From an uncultured Oscillospiraceae bacterium (GTDB lineage: Bacteria; Bacillota; Clostridia; Oscillospirales; Ruminococcaceae), in contig CAJTQM010000008.1 of NCBI GenBank assembly GCA_910578255.1, positions 10,367-74,366 on the forward strand: a stretch of 64,000 bases of DNA. Direction: 5' to 3'. How positions within the stretch are numbered: position 1 is the stretch's first letter; every line of letters starts with the position of its first letter. The notes under the pieces were generated by a model. The model was not told the origin of the DNA. It saw nothing but the letters and a program-made list of their open reading frames with translations, and searched no databases. Positions 44,365-52,662 of the stretch are shown here, piece after piece. The translations under genes were made by a program, and so were the position numbers.

Positions 44365-46191
44365 TCAGCGCAGGAGTTCGGCGGAGGCCTCTTTCTCAAA
44401 CTGTTTGGTATACAAAGAGTAATAATGACCCCGTTTTTGCAGCAGTTCCTGATGGGTGCCGCTTTCGATGATTTTTCCGTCCTGCACCACCAAAATCATA
44501 TCCGCGTGGCGGATGGTGGACAGGCGATGGGCGATCAAAAAGGAGGTACGGCCCTCCAACAGATGGGCGATGGCGTTTTGGATCAGCTGCTCGGTCTGGG
44601 TGTCGATAGAGGAGGTGGCCTCGTCCAGCACAAAGATGGCCGGGTCTGCCAGTACCGCCCGGGCAAAGGAGATCAGCTGCTTTTCGCCGGTGGACAGGCG
44701 GTCGCCCCCCTCGCCGACGTCGGAATCGTAGCCTTGTTCCAGCTTTTGGACCACCGTATCGGCGGAGACGGCTTTGGCCGCCGCCTCGATCTCGGCGTCG
44801 GTGGCATCCAGCCGCCCATAGCGGATATTCTCCTTGATGCTGCCGGAAAAAAGGTGGGGGTTTTGCAGCACATAGCCGATATTGCTGTGAAGCCACAGCT
44901 GAGAGCGCTCCCGGTAGTCCCGCCCGTCGATGAGAATTGACCCCTCGGTGGGTTCGAAAAACCGGCAGGCCAGGTTGACCAGGGTGGATTTGCCCGCGCC
45001 GGTTTCCCCTACGATGGCCACGGTGGACCCGGCGGGGACCTTTAGGTTAAAATGCTCCAGGATGTTTTCCTTGCCGTCGGGATAGCGAAAGGTCACGTCC
45101 CGAAACTCGATGTCCCCTTTGATCGGCTCCCAATTCTCGATTTTGCCCACAAAATTGTCGCCATATTTTTCCACCACCTCCGGCGTATCCTGGATGGCGG
45201 GGACCTCCTCGAGCAATCCGGTGACCCGCTCGATATTGGCCTGGGCGGAGATGATATCCGCCAGGATGCGGGCAATCTGCTGGATCGGCTCGAAAATGCC
45301 CACCGCGTAGGAGGTAAACGCCGACAGGGTACCGATTTCCATCAGACCCTGCATGGACAGATAGCCCCCTCGGGTCAGCACCAGGGCGGTGGCCACCGAA
45401 CTTAGAAACATGATGGAGGGAATGTAGACGGCACTGAGCAGCTGGGTTTTCACCGAGGATTTCTGCATATCGCCGGTTAAAACCTGAAAATCCTCCATAT
45501 TATGCTGCTCGATAACCAGCGTTTTGGAAGTCCGGGCACCGGAAATGCCCTCGTTAAAGGCGCCGGTGATCTGGGAATTGATCCGGCGGGTTTTCCGGTT
45601 CCAATGCAGGATCTTATTTTGAAAGTAGACGGTCAGAATCGCGATGGCCGGCACGATGAGCATGACCAGCAGCGCCAGCTTCCAGTTTAAAAACAGCATG
45701 GCGATGAAAACGCCCAGCACGTAGACCGCGCTCCACATTACGTCCATCAGCCCCCAGGCCAGCATTCCGGAAATGCGGCTGACATCGCTCATGACCCGGG
45801 CGATTAAATAACCTACGGGGGTGACATTGTAAAAGGAAAAAGAGAGGGTTTGCAGATGGACAAACGTCTCGTGCTTCATATCCCGGTTGGTTTTCATCTC
45901 GATGAACATGGACTGGCGGGTAGAGACGATGACGATTATTGTTTGAAACACGATGGCAAAAGCGTAAAGCAATGTAAACCAGCCGATCCCCCGGGTGGTT
46001 CCGCCGCCGATATAATGGTCGATGGTATAGCGCTGAAACAGCGGCATGGAAATATCCACCAGCGCCATAACGATATTTAAAACAATGACAGCGCACAGGT
46101 TTACGGCATACGGGCGAAGGAAGGGGAAAATCTTTTTCCAGACCTTTAGGTCAAAGGGCCGGTTGTATTCCTGTTCCTGAAAAACGGCCAT
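44365..46191 (-). CDS. ABC exporter subunit with canonical ATPase site
   Basis: 608 residues: six transmembrane helices (residues about 20-310) then a nucleotide-binding domain (Walker A GETGAGKSTL, signature LSTGEKQL in place of LSGGQ, Walker B IFVLDEATSSIDT with the catalytic Glu). Pairs with the upstream gene, whose stop lies three bases before this start, to form a heterodimeric multidrug or lipid/peptide exporter of the MdlB/TM287-288 group. GGAGGTG precedes the ATG. Terminates at the bidirectional hairpin. Confidence 0.94.
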   Translation of the reverse strand: MAVFQEQEYNRPFDLKVWKKIFPFLRPYAVNLCAVIVLNIVMALVDISMPLFQRYTIDHYIGGGTTRGIGWFTLLYAFAIVFQTIIVIVSTRQSMFIEMKTNRDMKHETFVHLQTLSFSFYNVTPVGYLIARVMSDVSRISGMLAWGLMDVMWSAVYVLGVFIAMLFLNWKLALLVMLIVPAIAILTVYFQNKILHWNRKTRRINSQITGAFNEGISGARTSKTLVIEQHNMEDFQVLTGDMQKSSVKTQLLSAVYIPSIMFLSSVATALVLTRGGYLSMQGLMEIGTLSAFTSYAVGIFEPIQQIARILADIISAQANIERVTGLLEEVPAIQDTPEVVEKYGDNFVGKIENWEPIKGDIEFRDVTFRYPDGKENILEHFNLKVPAGSTVAIVGETGAGKSTLVNLACRFFEPTEGSILIDGRDYRERSQLWLHSNIGYVLQNPHLFSGSIKENIRYGRLDATDAEIEAAAKAVSADTVVQKLEQGYDSDVGEGGDRLSTGEKQLISFARAVLADPAIFVLDEATSSIDTQTEQLIQNAIAHLLEGRTSFLIAHRLSTIRHADMILVVQDGKIIESGTHQELLQKRGHYYSLYTKQFEKEASAELLR

Positions 46192-46194
46192 AGG

Positions 46195-48021
46195 TTACAC
46201 CTCCTGCTCCAGCAGCTCCCGGTCCTTTTGGGCTGTCTGGATTTCGTAGATATCCCGGTAGATGCCGGGCTGGGAAACAAGTTCCTGATGGGTGCCCATC
46301 TGGGCGATTTGGCCGCCGGACAGGACCAGGATACAGTCGGCCTTCATCAGGGTAGTGATGCGATGGGAAATCAAAATAACGGTGGAGCCGCCGAGATTTT
46401 TGTCCAGGGCTTGGCGGATTTTGGCGTCGGTTTCGGCGTCCACCGCGGAAAGAGAGTCGTCGAAGATCATAATCGGGGCATTCTGCATGAGCATTCGGGC
46501 GATGGCCACCCGCTGCTTCTGCCCGCCGGACAGGGTGACCCCCCGTTCGCCCACGACGGTATCATACCCGCCGGCAAAGCCCATAATGGCCTCGTCCACG
46601 CTGGCGATACGGCAGGCGCGGCGGACCTCCTCCATATCCGCTTTGGGGCGGGCGGCGCTGATATTCTCCCGGATGGTGCGGGAGAACAAAAACGGCTCTT
46701 GTAGCACCATGCCGATATTTTCCCGCAGGTGGCTTAGGCGGATGTCGCGGATATCGGTTTTGCCCACCGAGATGGCGCCGCAGCCCTCCGGCAGATCGTA
46801 CAGCCGGTCTAAAAGGTGCATCAGGGTGGATTTGCCCGAGCCGGTGCCGCCTAAAATGGCGAAGGTGGTCCCGGCGGGGATGGTAAAGCTTATGTTTTGC
46901 AAAATCGGCGCAGCGCCCTCGTAAGCAAAGCTTACGTGGTCAAACACAATGTCGCCGCGAAGGTCGGGAGTCAGCCCGGCAGGATCGTCCTGCTCCTCCT
47001 CTTCCTCCAGAATATAGTTGATACGGTCGATGGATACGCCGGCCTTGCTCATTTCCGACAGAACGCGGCCCAGGCTTCGAATGGGCCAGACCAGGGTGGC
47101 GTTATAGGAGATAAACGCCATAAAGGTGCCGACGGAAATATTTCCGCTTACGGTTTCGATGGTGCCCAATACCAGGATGGTCATGATCTGCAGGCCGGTA
47201 AACAGGTCGCCGAAGCCCCAATACATGCCCATGACGTAGCTTAAATTGATCCACATATCGGCCCATTTATTATTTTTTTGGTCGAACCGGTCGATTTCGT
47301 AGGACTCGCGGCCAAAGGCGCGGATGACCCGGACACCGGTGAGGTTTTCCTGCACGGCGGCGGACAGCTGGCCCTCGGCCTCGTCCGCTTGGAGGAACCG
47401 CTCGGAGATCTTTCCGTAAAAAATAAAGGAATAGATGACGACGATGGGAACAAAGGCCAACGCCACCCAGGTGAGCTTGGCGTTCATGGAAAACATTAAG
47501 CACATGGCGAAGATGATTAAAAACACGATGCGGACAATCTCCAGAAGCTGGCCGGACACAAAGTTGCGCATGACCTCTACGTCGGAGGTGCAGCGCTGGA
47601 TGATATCGCCGGTCTGGTTTTTTACGTGCCAGTTATACGGCAGCTTTTGGATATGAGAAAACAGCTTTTCCCGGATGCGCAGGGTAAAGCCTTCAGCCCC
47701 CTTAGCGGTAAAGGTGCGGCTTAAGAAGGTGCAAAGTCCGGCGCAAAGGGCGATTAAAAGGATCGCCGCAACCACCAGCCACAGATGTTCGCGGATATAC
47801 GCCCGTCCACCGGCGCTTTCGATGAGTCCCATAAGCGCCCCGGGTAATTCGAAAGGCTCTTCGCCGATCACCGAGTCCACCATGGCGCGGATGACCTGGG
47901 GGGTCAGGGAATTGAACACCGTATACAGCATGGAAAAAACGATTGCCAGGATAAAATATAGATAGGAACCTTTGAGAAAACGGAGGATCATCCGTTTTCG
48001 GTCGGTCTTTTTTTGTTTCAT
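46195..48021 (-). CDS. ABC exporter subunit with degenerate ATPase site
   Basis: 608 residues: six transmembrane helices then the ATPase domain (Walker A GGTGSGKSTL, signature LSGGQKQRVAIAR, Walker B MIFDDSLSAVD). Asp replaces the catalytic Glu after Walker B, while its partner keeps Glu but has an altered signature motif. This asymmetry is typical of heterodimeric exporters such as TM287/288 and BmrCD. CAAAGGAGG precedes ATG 48021. It is the first gene of the operon, with a leader of about 105 bases that contains a terminator. Confidence 0.94.
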   Translation of the reverse strand: MKQKKTDRKRMILRFLKGSYLYFILAIVFSMLYTVFNSLTPQVIRAMVDSVIGEEPFELPGALMGLIESAGGRAYIREHLWLVVAAILLIALCAGLCTFLSRTFTAKGAEGFTLRIREKLFSHIQKLPYNWHVKNQTGDIIQRCTSDVEVMRNFVSGQLLEIVRIVFLIIFAMCLMFSMNAKLTWVALAFVPIVVIYSFIFYGKISERFLQADEAEGQLSAAVQENLTGVRVIRAFGRESYEIDRFDQKNNKWADMWINLSYVMGMYWGFGDLFTGLQIMTILVLGTIETVSGNISVGTFMAFISYNATLVWPIRSLGRVLSEMSKAGVSIDRINYILEEEEEQDDPAGLTPDLRGDIVFDHVSFAYEGAAPILQNISFTIPAGTTFAILGGTGSGKSTLMHLLDRLYDLPEGCGAISVGKTDIRDIRLSHLRENIGMVLQEPFLFSRTIRENISAARPKADMEEVRRACRIASVDEAIMGFAGGYDTVVGERGVTLSGGQKQRVAIARMLMQNAPIMIFDDSLSAVDAETDAKIRQALDKNLGGSTVILISHRITTLMKADCILVLSGGQIAQMGTHQELVSQPGIYRDIYEIQTAQKDRELLEQEV

Positions 48022-48074
48022 GAAAGAATCCCTCCTTTGGGAAAAATAACGTTGGATCGGTGGGAAGAGCACCG

Positions 48075-48113
48075 AAAAAGCCCATCTGCGCCGGGCTGTG
48101 GGGCAGATGGGCT
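48075..48113 (-). promoter_or_regulatory. Terminator hairpin in the ABC operon leader (attenuator)
   Basis: Minus strand AGCCCATCTGC (48103-48113) and its perfect complement (48079-48089), then TTTTT. It lies between the promoter and the first gene, so transcription must pass it: an attenuation site. I see no convincing leader peptide with a ribosome site; an ATG at 48127 lies at the expected transcript start and would be leaderless. Confidence 0.7.
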
Positions 48114-48132
48114 GGCCGCCAAGCCATCATCC

Positions 48133-48163
48133 AGTATAAAGGATAGAGTGGCTCCAAGGTCAA
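48133..48163 (-). promoter_or_regulatory. Promoter of the ABC operon with 19-base spacer
   Basis: Minus strand TTGACC (48158-48163), 19 bases, TATACT (48133-48138). The 19-base spacer with GGAG and CTC partial dyad (CCTTGGAGCCACTC) is typical of MerR-family activated drug-efflux promoters. No MerR gene is adjacent. Confidence 0.65.
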
Positions 48164-48209
48164 GTGATTTTTGAAAAAAATGTAAGGCACACGCGGAAAA
48201 GAGGTCGTT

Positions 48210-49472
48210 TTATTTGGCGTGAATATTGATATATTCGGCCCGCAGCTTGGAATAGACGATCTTCTGGCTGCTGTACAGGCCATAGTAGCCTGAAAGCATG
48301 AAGCTGACCCCGCAGGCGATGGTAAACAGCAAAAGTCCCTGGGCGCCAAACAGTTCGATACTCAAAAGCATGGAGGCGATGGGACTGTTGACCACGCCGC
48401 AGAACAGGGCGATGAGCCCCACGGCGGCGCCGAAGCCCGGGTCCAGACCCAAAAGGGATCCGGCAACGCAGCCGAAGGTGGATCCGATAAAAAAGGTGGG
48501 GACGATTTCGCCGCCTTTAAAGCCGGCGCCGATGGTCACGGCGGTGAAGAGAATCTTTAAGGCAAAGGCCTCGGGCCGGGCAGAGCCGGAGATGGCGGCG
48601 GCGATCGAATCCATTCCCGCGCCGTTATAGGCGGTGGTGCCGACTAAGAGAGTCAAAAGAAGGATGGCGCAGCCGCCCAAAAAAGCCCGCAGAAAGCCGT
48701 TGGGGATCCATTTTTGCAGCAGATGGCCGGTTTTGTGCATCGAAAGGCAAAAGAGGATGGAGAGGGCGGCGCACAGGGCTGACAGGGCGATGACCTGCAA
48801 AATGGTCAGGATCGAAGGGTCGGGCACCTGGGTCAGAGAAAAGCGCACCGGTTCGGCGCCGAAAAGAAGCGACACCCCGTAGGCGGTGAGGGAGGAAATG
48901 ATGCAGGGGACCAATCCCGCGTAGTAGATTACGCCGATACTGATGACCTCCATGGCGAAAAAGGTGGCGGTGAGCGGAGTGCCGAACAAGGCGGCGAACA
49001 CGGCGCTCATGCCGCACATAATGAGGATGTGCCGGTCCTTTTCGTCCAGGTGAAAAAGGCCGCCCAGCTGCGAGCCGATGGAGCCGCCCAGCTGCAATGC
49101 CGCGCCCTCCCGGCCGGCGGAGCCGCCGCACAGGTGGGTAATGACGGTGCTTAAAAAGATCAGCGGGGCCAGCGCCAGCGGGACCTTGCTTTCGCCGCGG
49201 ATCGCGTCCAGAATCTGGTTGGTGCCAAAGCCCTCCGGGGTGCCCAAAAGGTGGTACAGGCCGACAATGAGAAGGCCGCCCAGCGGCAGCAGGTACAAAA
49301 TCCAGCTGTGGGCCAGGCGAACACCGGTGGCGTATTCCACCGCTTTATGAAACAGGGTACCCACTCCGCCGCCGACAAGGCCGGTGAGGGCGGCTAAGAG
49401 TCCCCAGCGGACAAAGGCCAGAATATACCGGCTGGCGGAGCGAAGCTTTTCTAAAATGACAGTCTTTTGCAT
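48210..49472 (-). CDS. ClC-family chloride/fluoride channel or antiporter
   Basis: 420 residues, about ten to twelve membrane helices. The selectivity-filter signature is CGGSAGREGAALQLGGSIG, with the gating glutamate; GTPLTATFFAMEV and GFKGGEIVPTFFIGSTFGC are the two further filter segments. The GREG-type filter also occurs in fluoride-exporting ClC proteins, but the leader shows no fluoride riboswitch, so chloride or fluoride is undecided. A promoter (TTGATC, 18, TATACT) lies about 70 bases upstream of the start. Confidence 0.88.
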   Translation of the reverse strand: MQKTVILEKLRSASRYILAFVRWGLLAALTGLVGGGVGTLFHKAVEYATGVRLAHSWILYLLPLGGLLIVGLYHLLGTPEGFGTNQILDAIRGESKVPLALAPLIFLSTVITHLCGGSAGREGAALQLGGSIGSQLGGLFHLDEKDRHILIMCGMSAVFAALFGTPLTATFFAMEVISIGVIYYAGLVPCIISSLTAYGVSLLFGAEPVRFSLTQVPDPSILTILQVIALSALCAALSILFCLSMHKTGHLLQKWIPNGFLRAFLGGCAILLLTLLVGTTAYNGAGMDSIAAAISGSARPEAFALKILFTAVTIGAGFKGGEIVPTFFIGSTFGCVAGSLLGLDPGFGAAVGLIALFCGVVNSPIASMLLSIELFGAQGLLLFTIACGVSFMLSGYYGLYSSQKIVYSKLRAEYINIHAK

Positions 49473-49539
49473 AAATCACGCTTCCTTGACGATGATTTTG
49501 ACGCAGTAAAAAAACCAGGGGGCTTTTTTGCCAATAGAT

Positions 49540-49569
49540 AGTATAGCACCAGACAAGGGGAAAGATCAA
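49540..49569 (-). promoter_or_regulatory. Promoter of the ClC gene
   Basis: Minus strand TTGATC (49564-49569), 18 bases, TATACT (49540-49545). Confidence 0.6.
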
Positions 49570-49619
49570 ACCGGCGTTTTGCCCAAAGCTTTCCCCAAAA
49601 AGGGCCGGGGCTTAGGCGA

Positions 49620-49649
49620 AAAAGGAAAAGGACCGCCGGCAGGCGGTCC
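49620..49649 (-). terminator. Terminator of argS
   Basis: Minus strand GGACCGCC and GGCGGTCC around TGCC, followed by TTTTCCTTTTT; eleven bases after argS. Confidence 0.88.
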
Positions 49650-49659
49650 AAAAACGGGG

Positions 49660-51420
49660 TTACATATGCTCCACCGGTTCGATGCCCAAAAGATCCAAAA
49701 GCTGACACAGCACCTGGCGCACCAAGGCGATGAGCGACAGCCAATTTTGCTTTTTCTCGGGGTCCGGCTCGTCGATGATCCGGTTATCGTGATAAAACTT
49801 GGAGAAAGCGATGGCCAGCTGATAAGCGTGCTCACACAGATAGTTGGGGGCTTTTTCCTCCAGGGCTTTTTGGAAGACGTCGCCGCCCATCGCCAGTTTC
49901 AAAAGAAGATCCCGCTCGGAATCGGTATAGACATGGGAAATGGGGGCGGTTTGTTCCCGGGGGGCACCGGCTTTTTTCAAAATGGAGTTGATGCGGGTGA
50001 CGGTGTACAGAAGATAGGTGCCGGTTTTTCCCTCAAAGGAGAAGAATTTGTTTAGATCGAAGATATAATCCTTTGCCCGCTGGTTGATGAGGTCGCCAAA
50101 CTTGATGGCGGCGACCCCCACCCGCCGGGCCATCTCGTCGTAGTCGGACTCGTTTACAAAGCTGGAGGCCTCCAGCTTTTCCTGGGCGCCTTTGGTGACG
50201 GTGGCGATCATATCCTCCAGCTTCATGATGCCGCCGTCGCGGGTTTTATAGGGTTTTCCGTCGGCGCCGTTCATGGTGCCGAAGCCCAAAAAGGCAAACT
50301 CGGTTTCGGGCGGGATCAATCCCGCTTTTTTGGCGCAGCGAAATACCTGGGTAAAATGCAGTTCCTGACGGTTATCCACCACGTACCAGATTTTGTCCGG
50401 GTGAAAATCCTTTTCCCGCTGGATGATGGTTGCAAGATCGGTGGTGGCGTAGATGCTGGAATGGTCGGACTTGCGGACGATGACCGGCGGCATGGGCGCT
50501 TTATCCTGGGGTTCGGCCACGTCGACGACCAGGGCGCCGTCGCTTTCAATCAGCAGGTTCTTTTCGCTCAGGATCTCCATCAGCTGGGGGACGTAGCGGT
50601 CGGCGTCGCTTTCGCCATACCACAGATCGAAGGTCACGCCCAACTTTTCGTAGTTGCTTTTCATATCCGCTACCGAGGCGCGCAGAATTTCCCGCCACAA
50701 GGCCAGGTAGCCGGGCCGGCCGTTTTGCAGTTCGTAGGTGGCCTGGTGGGCTTTTTGGGCGTAGTCCGGGTCGGTTTTGCTTTTCTTGCTGGCCAGCGGA
50801 TACACCTCGTTGAGCTCGGCGGCCTCCAGCGGCTGGACCGATTCGGTATCCGGGTCAAAGTCCGGCGAGAAACAGCGCCAATGAGGGTAACGCTCCTGCA
50901 ATTCGGTGATGACCAGGCCGATTTGCAGGCCCCAGTCCCCCAAATGAATATCGCCGATGACTGTATGGCCGGCGGCACGCAGAATCCGCTTGAGAGATTC
51001 GCCGATGATAGCCGAGCGCAGGTGGCCGATATGCAATGGCTTTGCGATGTTGGGTCCGCCGTAGTCCAGGATGATTTTGGCGGGATTTTGCGTCTGGGGG
51101 ATGCCCAGATGGGGGTCCCGGGCGATGGCGGCGGTTTGCTCCAGCAGGTAGCGGTCGTCCAGAGTCAGGTTTATAAAGCCGGGCTTGGCCACCTCGACTT
51201 TGGAAAAGGCGCGGACTTCCCGCAGAATCTGGGCGACCTCTTCCGCCACGACAAAGGGCGCTTTATGGTACAGCTTGGCGGCGGAGAATGCTCCGTTGCA
51301 CTGGAACTGGCACAGGTCCAGCCGATCGGAAGCGGTGACAGCGCCGAGGCTGGAGTCGTAGCCGGCGGTTGCAAAAGCCTGGGAAACGATTTCGCTTAAG
51401 GTTTGGGTAATCGCTTTCAT
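49660..51420 (-). CDS. argS: Arginyl-tRNA synthetase
   Basis: Charges tRNA-Arg; 586 residues, complete. Seen: N-terminal Arg-tRNA synthetase domain, the HIGH motif at 130-133 (PLHIGHLRSAIIG), GDIHLGDWGLQIG, YATTDLATIIQRE, and a C-terminal anticodon-binding DALR domain ending IEPVEHM. AGGAAGGAT precedes the ATG. Immediately upstream (50 bases) is the repressor gene of the phage module, on the same strand, so read-through from the repressor promoter is possible. Confidence 0.96.
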   Translation of the reverse strand: MKAITQTLSEIVSQAFATAGYDSSLGAVTASDRLDLCQFQCNGAFSAAKLYHKAPFVVAEEVAQILREVRAFSKVEVAKPGFINLTLDDRYLLEQTAAIARDPHLGIPQTQNPAKIILDYGGPNIAKPLHIGHLRSAIIGESLKRILRAAGHTVIGDIHLGDWGLQIGLVITELQERYPHWRCFSPDFDPDTESVQPLEAAELNEVYPLASKKSKTDPDYAQKAHQATYELQNGRPGYLALWREILRASVADMKSNYEKLGVTFDLWYGESDADRYVPQLMEILSEKNLLIESDGALVVDVAEPQDKAPMPPVIVRKSDHSSIYATTDLATIIQREKDFHPDKIWYVVDNRQELHFTQVFRCAKKAGLIPPETEFAFLGFGTMNGADGKPYKTRDGGIMKLEDMIATVTKGAQEKLEASSFVNESDYDEMARRVGVAAIKFGDLINQRAKDYIFDLNKFFSFEGKTGTYLLYTVTRINSILKKAGAPREQTAPISHVYTDSERDLLLKLAMGGDVFQKALEEKAPNYLCEHAYQLAIAFSKFYHDNRIIDEPDPEKKQNWLSLIALVRQVLCQLLDLLGIEPVEHM

Positions 51421-51470
51421 AGATCCGATATCCTTCCTTTTTTATAAATAGGTTGATCCAAGGGGCGCTT

Positions 51471-51815
51471 TTAGACGCCTCCCTTTTTTTGGTGTTTTTC
51501 CTTGACAAACTGGGCAAAATCCAGAACTTCCTGGAGCATGCCTTCGGTGATCTGGCCGCTTTCCTCAAAGAGGGCGAATTTCAACTCGTCTCGGCTGACG
51601 GGGGAAGAGGCGGCAGAGTCCGCGTCAAACAGATCGTTGGCCGTGATGGACAAAATATCGCAAAGGCGGCGTATGGTTTGGGTATCCGGCTCGTTTTGGC
51701 CGGTTTCCCAATTGCTCACGGAGTTATGCTTCGCGCCGATGAGATCCGCCAGCTGACGTTGGGTCAGGCCGCGGCGCTTTCGGGCTTTCTTTAGGTTGGC
51801 ACCGAAAAATGACAT
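51471..51815 (-). CDS. Cro/CI-type (XRE) repressor
   Basis: 114 residues. Residues about 4-62 are a helix-turn-helix (ANLKKARKRRGLTQRQLADLI, HNSVSNWETGQNEPD). The C-terminal tail ends FAQFVKEKHQKKGGV and has no LexA-like peptidase. Start ATG 51815 follows GGTGAGGTG; longer frames run through the promoter. It faces the phage structural genes across 150 bases of divergent promoters, the place of a phage repressor. Lack of a self-cleaving domain means that induction must come from another route, for example the LexA-type box on the opposite promoter. Confidence 0.88.
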   Translation of the reverse strand: MSFFGANLKKARKRRGLTQRQLADLIGAKHNSVSNWETGQNEPDTQTIRRLCDILSITANDLFDADSAASSPVSRDELKFALFEESGQITEGMLQEVLDFAQFVKEKHQKKGGV

Positions 51816-51833
51816 GAAAATCACCTCACCAAG

Positions 51834-51862
51834 AGAATAACAGATAAAGGAAAGATTGTAAA
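51834..51862 (-). promoter_or_regulatory. Promoter of the repressor gene
   Basis: Minus strand TTTACA (51857-51862), 17 bases, TATTCT (51834-51839), 19 bases before the start codon. Confidence 0.65.
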
Positions 51863-51891
51863 GACAAGTTTCGGAAAAATTGAAAAAACTA

Positions 51892-51920
51892 TTGATTTTT
51901 CTAAATTTGCGGAATATAAT
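51892..51920 (+). promoter_or_regulatory. Strong promoter of the phage structural operon
   Basis: TTGATT (51892-51897), 17 bases, TATAAT (51915-51920). GAAAAA and TTTTTC (51882-51901) form an inverted repeat over the -35 box, a possible repressor operator. Confidence 0.75.
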
Positions 51921-51934
51921 AGAAGGCAGAAAGA

Positions 51935-51946
51935 GAACATTTGTTC
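51935..51946 (+). promoter_or_regulatory. LexA-type (SOS) box
   Basis: GAAC-ATTT-GTTC, inside the perfect-arm palindrome AGAACATTTGTTCT. It fits the Firmicutes LexA/DinR consensus (GAAC-N4-GTTC, usually with R-N-R-Y in the middle; third base differs) and lies 15 bases after the -10 box, where LexA would block transcription. Confidence 0.65.
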
Positions 51947-51967
51947 TAATCCGAAAGGAGACGTGGA

Positions 51968-52060
51968 ATGGGGCAAAGGAAAAATCGCCGGTCCGGCTTT
52001 GAAGGATGGAACGGCCGGCTTTTGGCAGAAAGTGCCGGGAAAGGAGGAGAACAAGTATGA
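51968..52060 (+). CDS. Possible 30-residue leader protein
   Basis: ATG frame with AAAGGAG seven bases upstream (51954-51960), basic (MGQRKNRRSG...), whose TGA overlaps the next gene's ATG (ATGA). The overlap and ribosome site make it a plausible translated small gene or a translational coupler. No homologue known to me. Confidence 0.4.
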   Translation: MGQRKNRRSGFEGWNGRLLAESAGKGGEQV

Positions 52061-52251
52061 AGCGCTGCAAAAGCTGCTATTACAGACGGGAACTGTTCGG
52101 GTTTCCTGATTTTCCCGCGTGCCATTACGCCATTGAGGAAGGGCAGCTGCGCGGGTGCGATCCGGACGGGTGTTTTCATTATCGGCCCCGAAAAAAGCGC
52201 GGGGCAAGAGGCGCCGCGGACCGGCCGGATACGCAGATTCTGCCGGGATAA
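52057..52251 (+). CDS. Small cysteine-rich phage protein
   Basis: 64 residues. Two cysteine pairs and a further pair (CKSCYYRREL, ACHYAIEEG, RGCDPDGCFHY) suggest zinc binding. Short proteins of this pattern lie just before terminase genes in clostridial prophages; function unknown. AAAGGAGGAG precedes the ATG, the strongest ribosome site of the module. Confidence 0.72.
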   Translation: MKRCKSCYYRRELFGFPDFPACHYAIEEGQLRGCDPDGCFHYRPRKKRGARGAADRPDTQILPG

Positions 52252-52308
52252 AGAAAAGACTTTCAAGCGCCGGGAAATTCGGGTTTGGTTAAAAAAGGAG
52301 GAGTTATA

Positions 52309-52662
52309 TTGCGCTACACGACAGAAAAAGAGAAGCAAGAGGTCCGGACGGTTCGGGAAAAGGCACAGGAGGAAAAAAGCTGCCAGCTTCGCCAACGCTT
52401 GCAGCTTTTATTGGAGCTGCCGCTGACCGATCCGCAGCAGAAGGAAGTTTTAAAGGAGGCGGGGCTGCCGGTGCGCTACCGGGACCGTTTACAGCTGATT
52501 GCGTGGAATTTGTATCAAAAGGCGCTGGAGGGGGACATGGGAGCGGTTCGAGAACTGCGAAGCATTATGGCGGAGCCAAAACCGGCCGCCGAAAAGGGGA
52601 AAGGGCGTTTACCGGGTCAGCAGAGTCAGCCACCGGTGGTGATTGTGGACGATGTTGGATGA
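52309..52662 (+). CDS. Probable phage small terminase subunit
   Basis: 117 residues from a TTG start at 52309, which has AAGGAGGAG ahead; the ORF can be read from 52285 but has no site there. Highly charged, helical (ELPLTDPQQKEVLKEAGLPV, QLIAWNLYQKALEGDMGAVRELRSI). Position directly before the large terminase and overlap with it (11 bases) support DNA-recognition small subunit; the sequence match is weak. Confidence 0.55.
   Translation: MRYTTEKEKQEVRTVREKAQEEKSCQLRQRLQLLLELPLTDPQQKEVLKEAGLPVRYRDRLQLIAWNLYQKALEGDMGAVRELRSIMAEPKPAAEKGKGRLPGQQSQPPVVIVDDVG

Noticed and set aside
49473..49660. Fluoride riboswitch upstream of the ClC gene
   Set aside because: The short leader between promoter and start contains no GGCGATGG-type core or CTGATG element.
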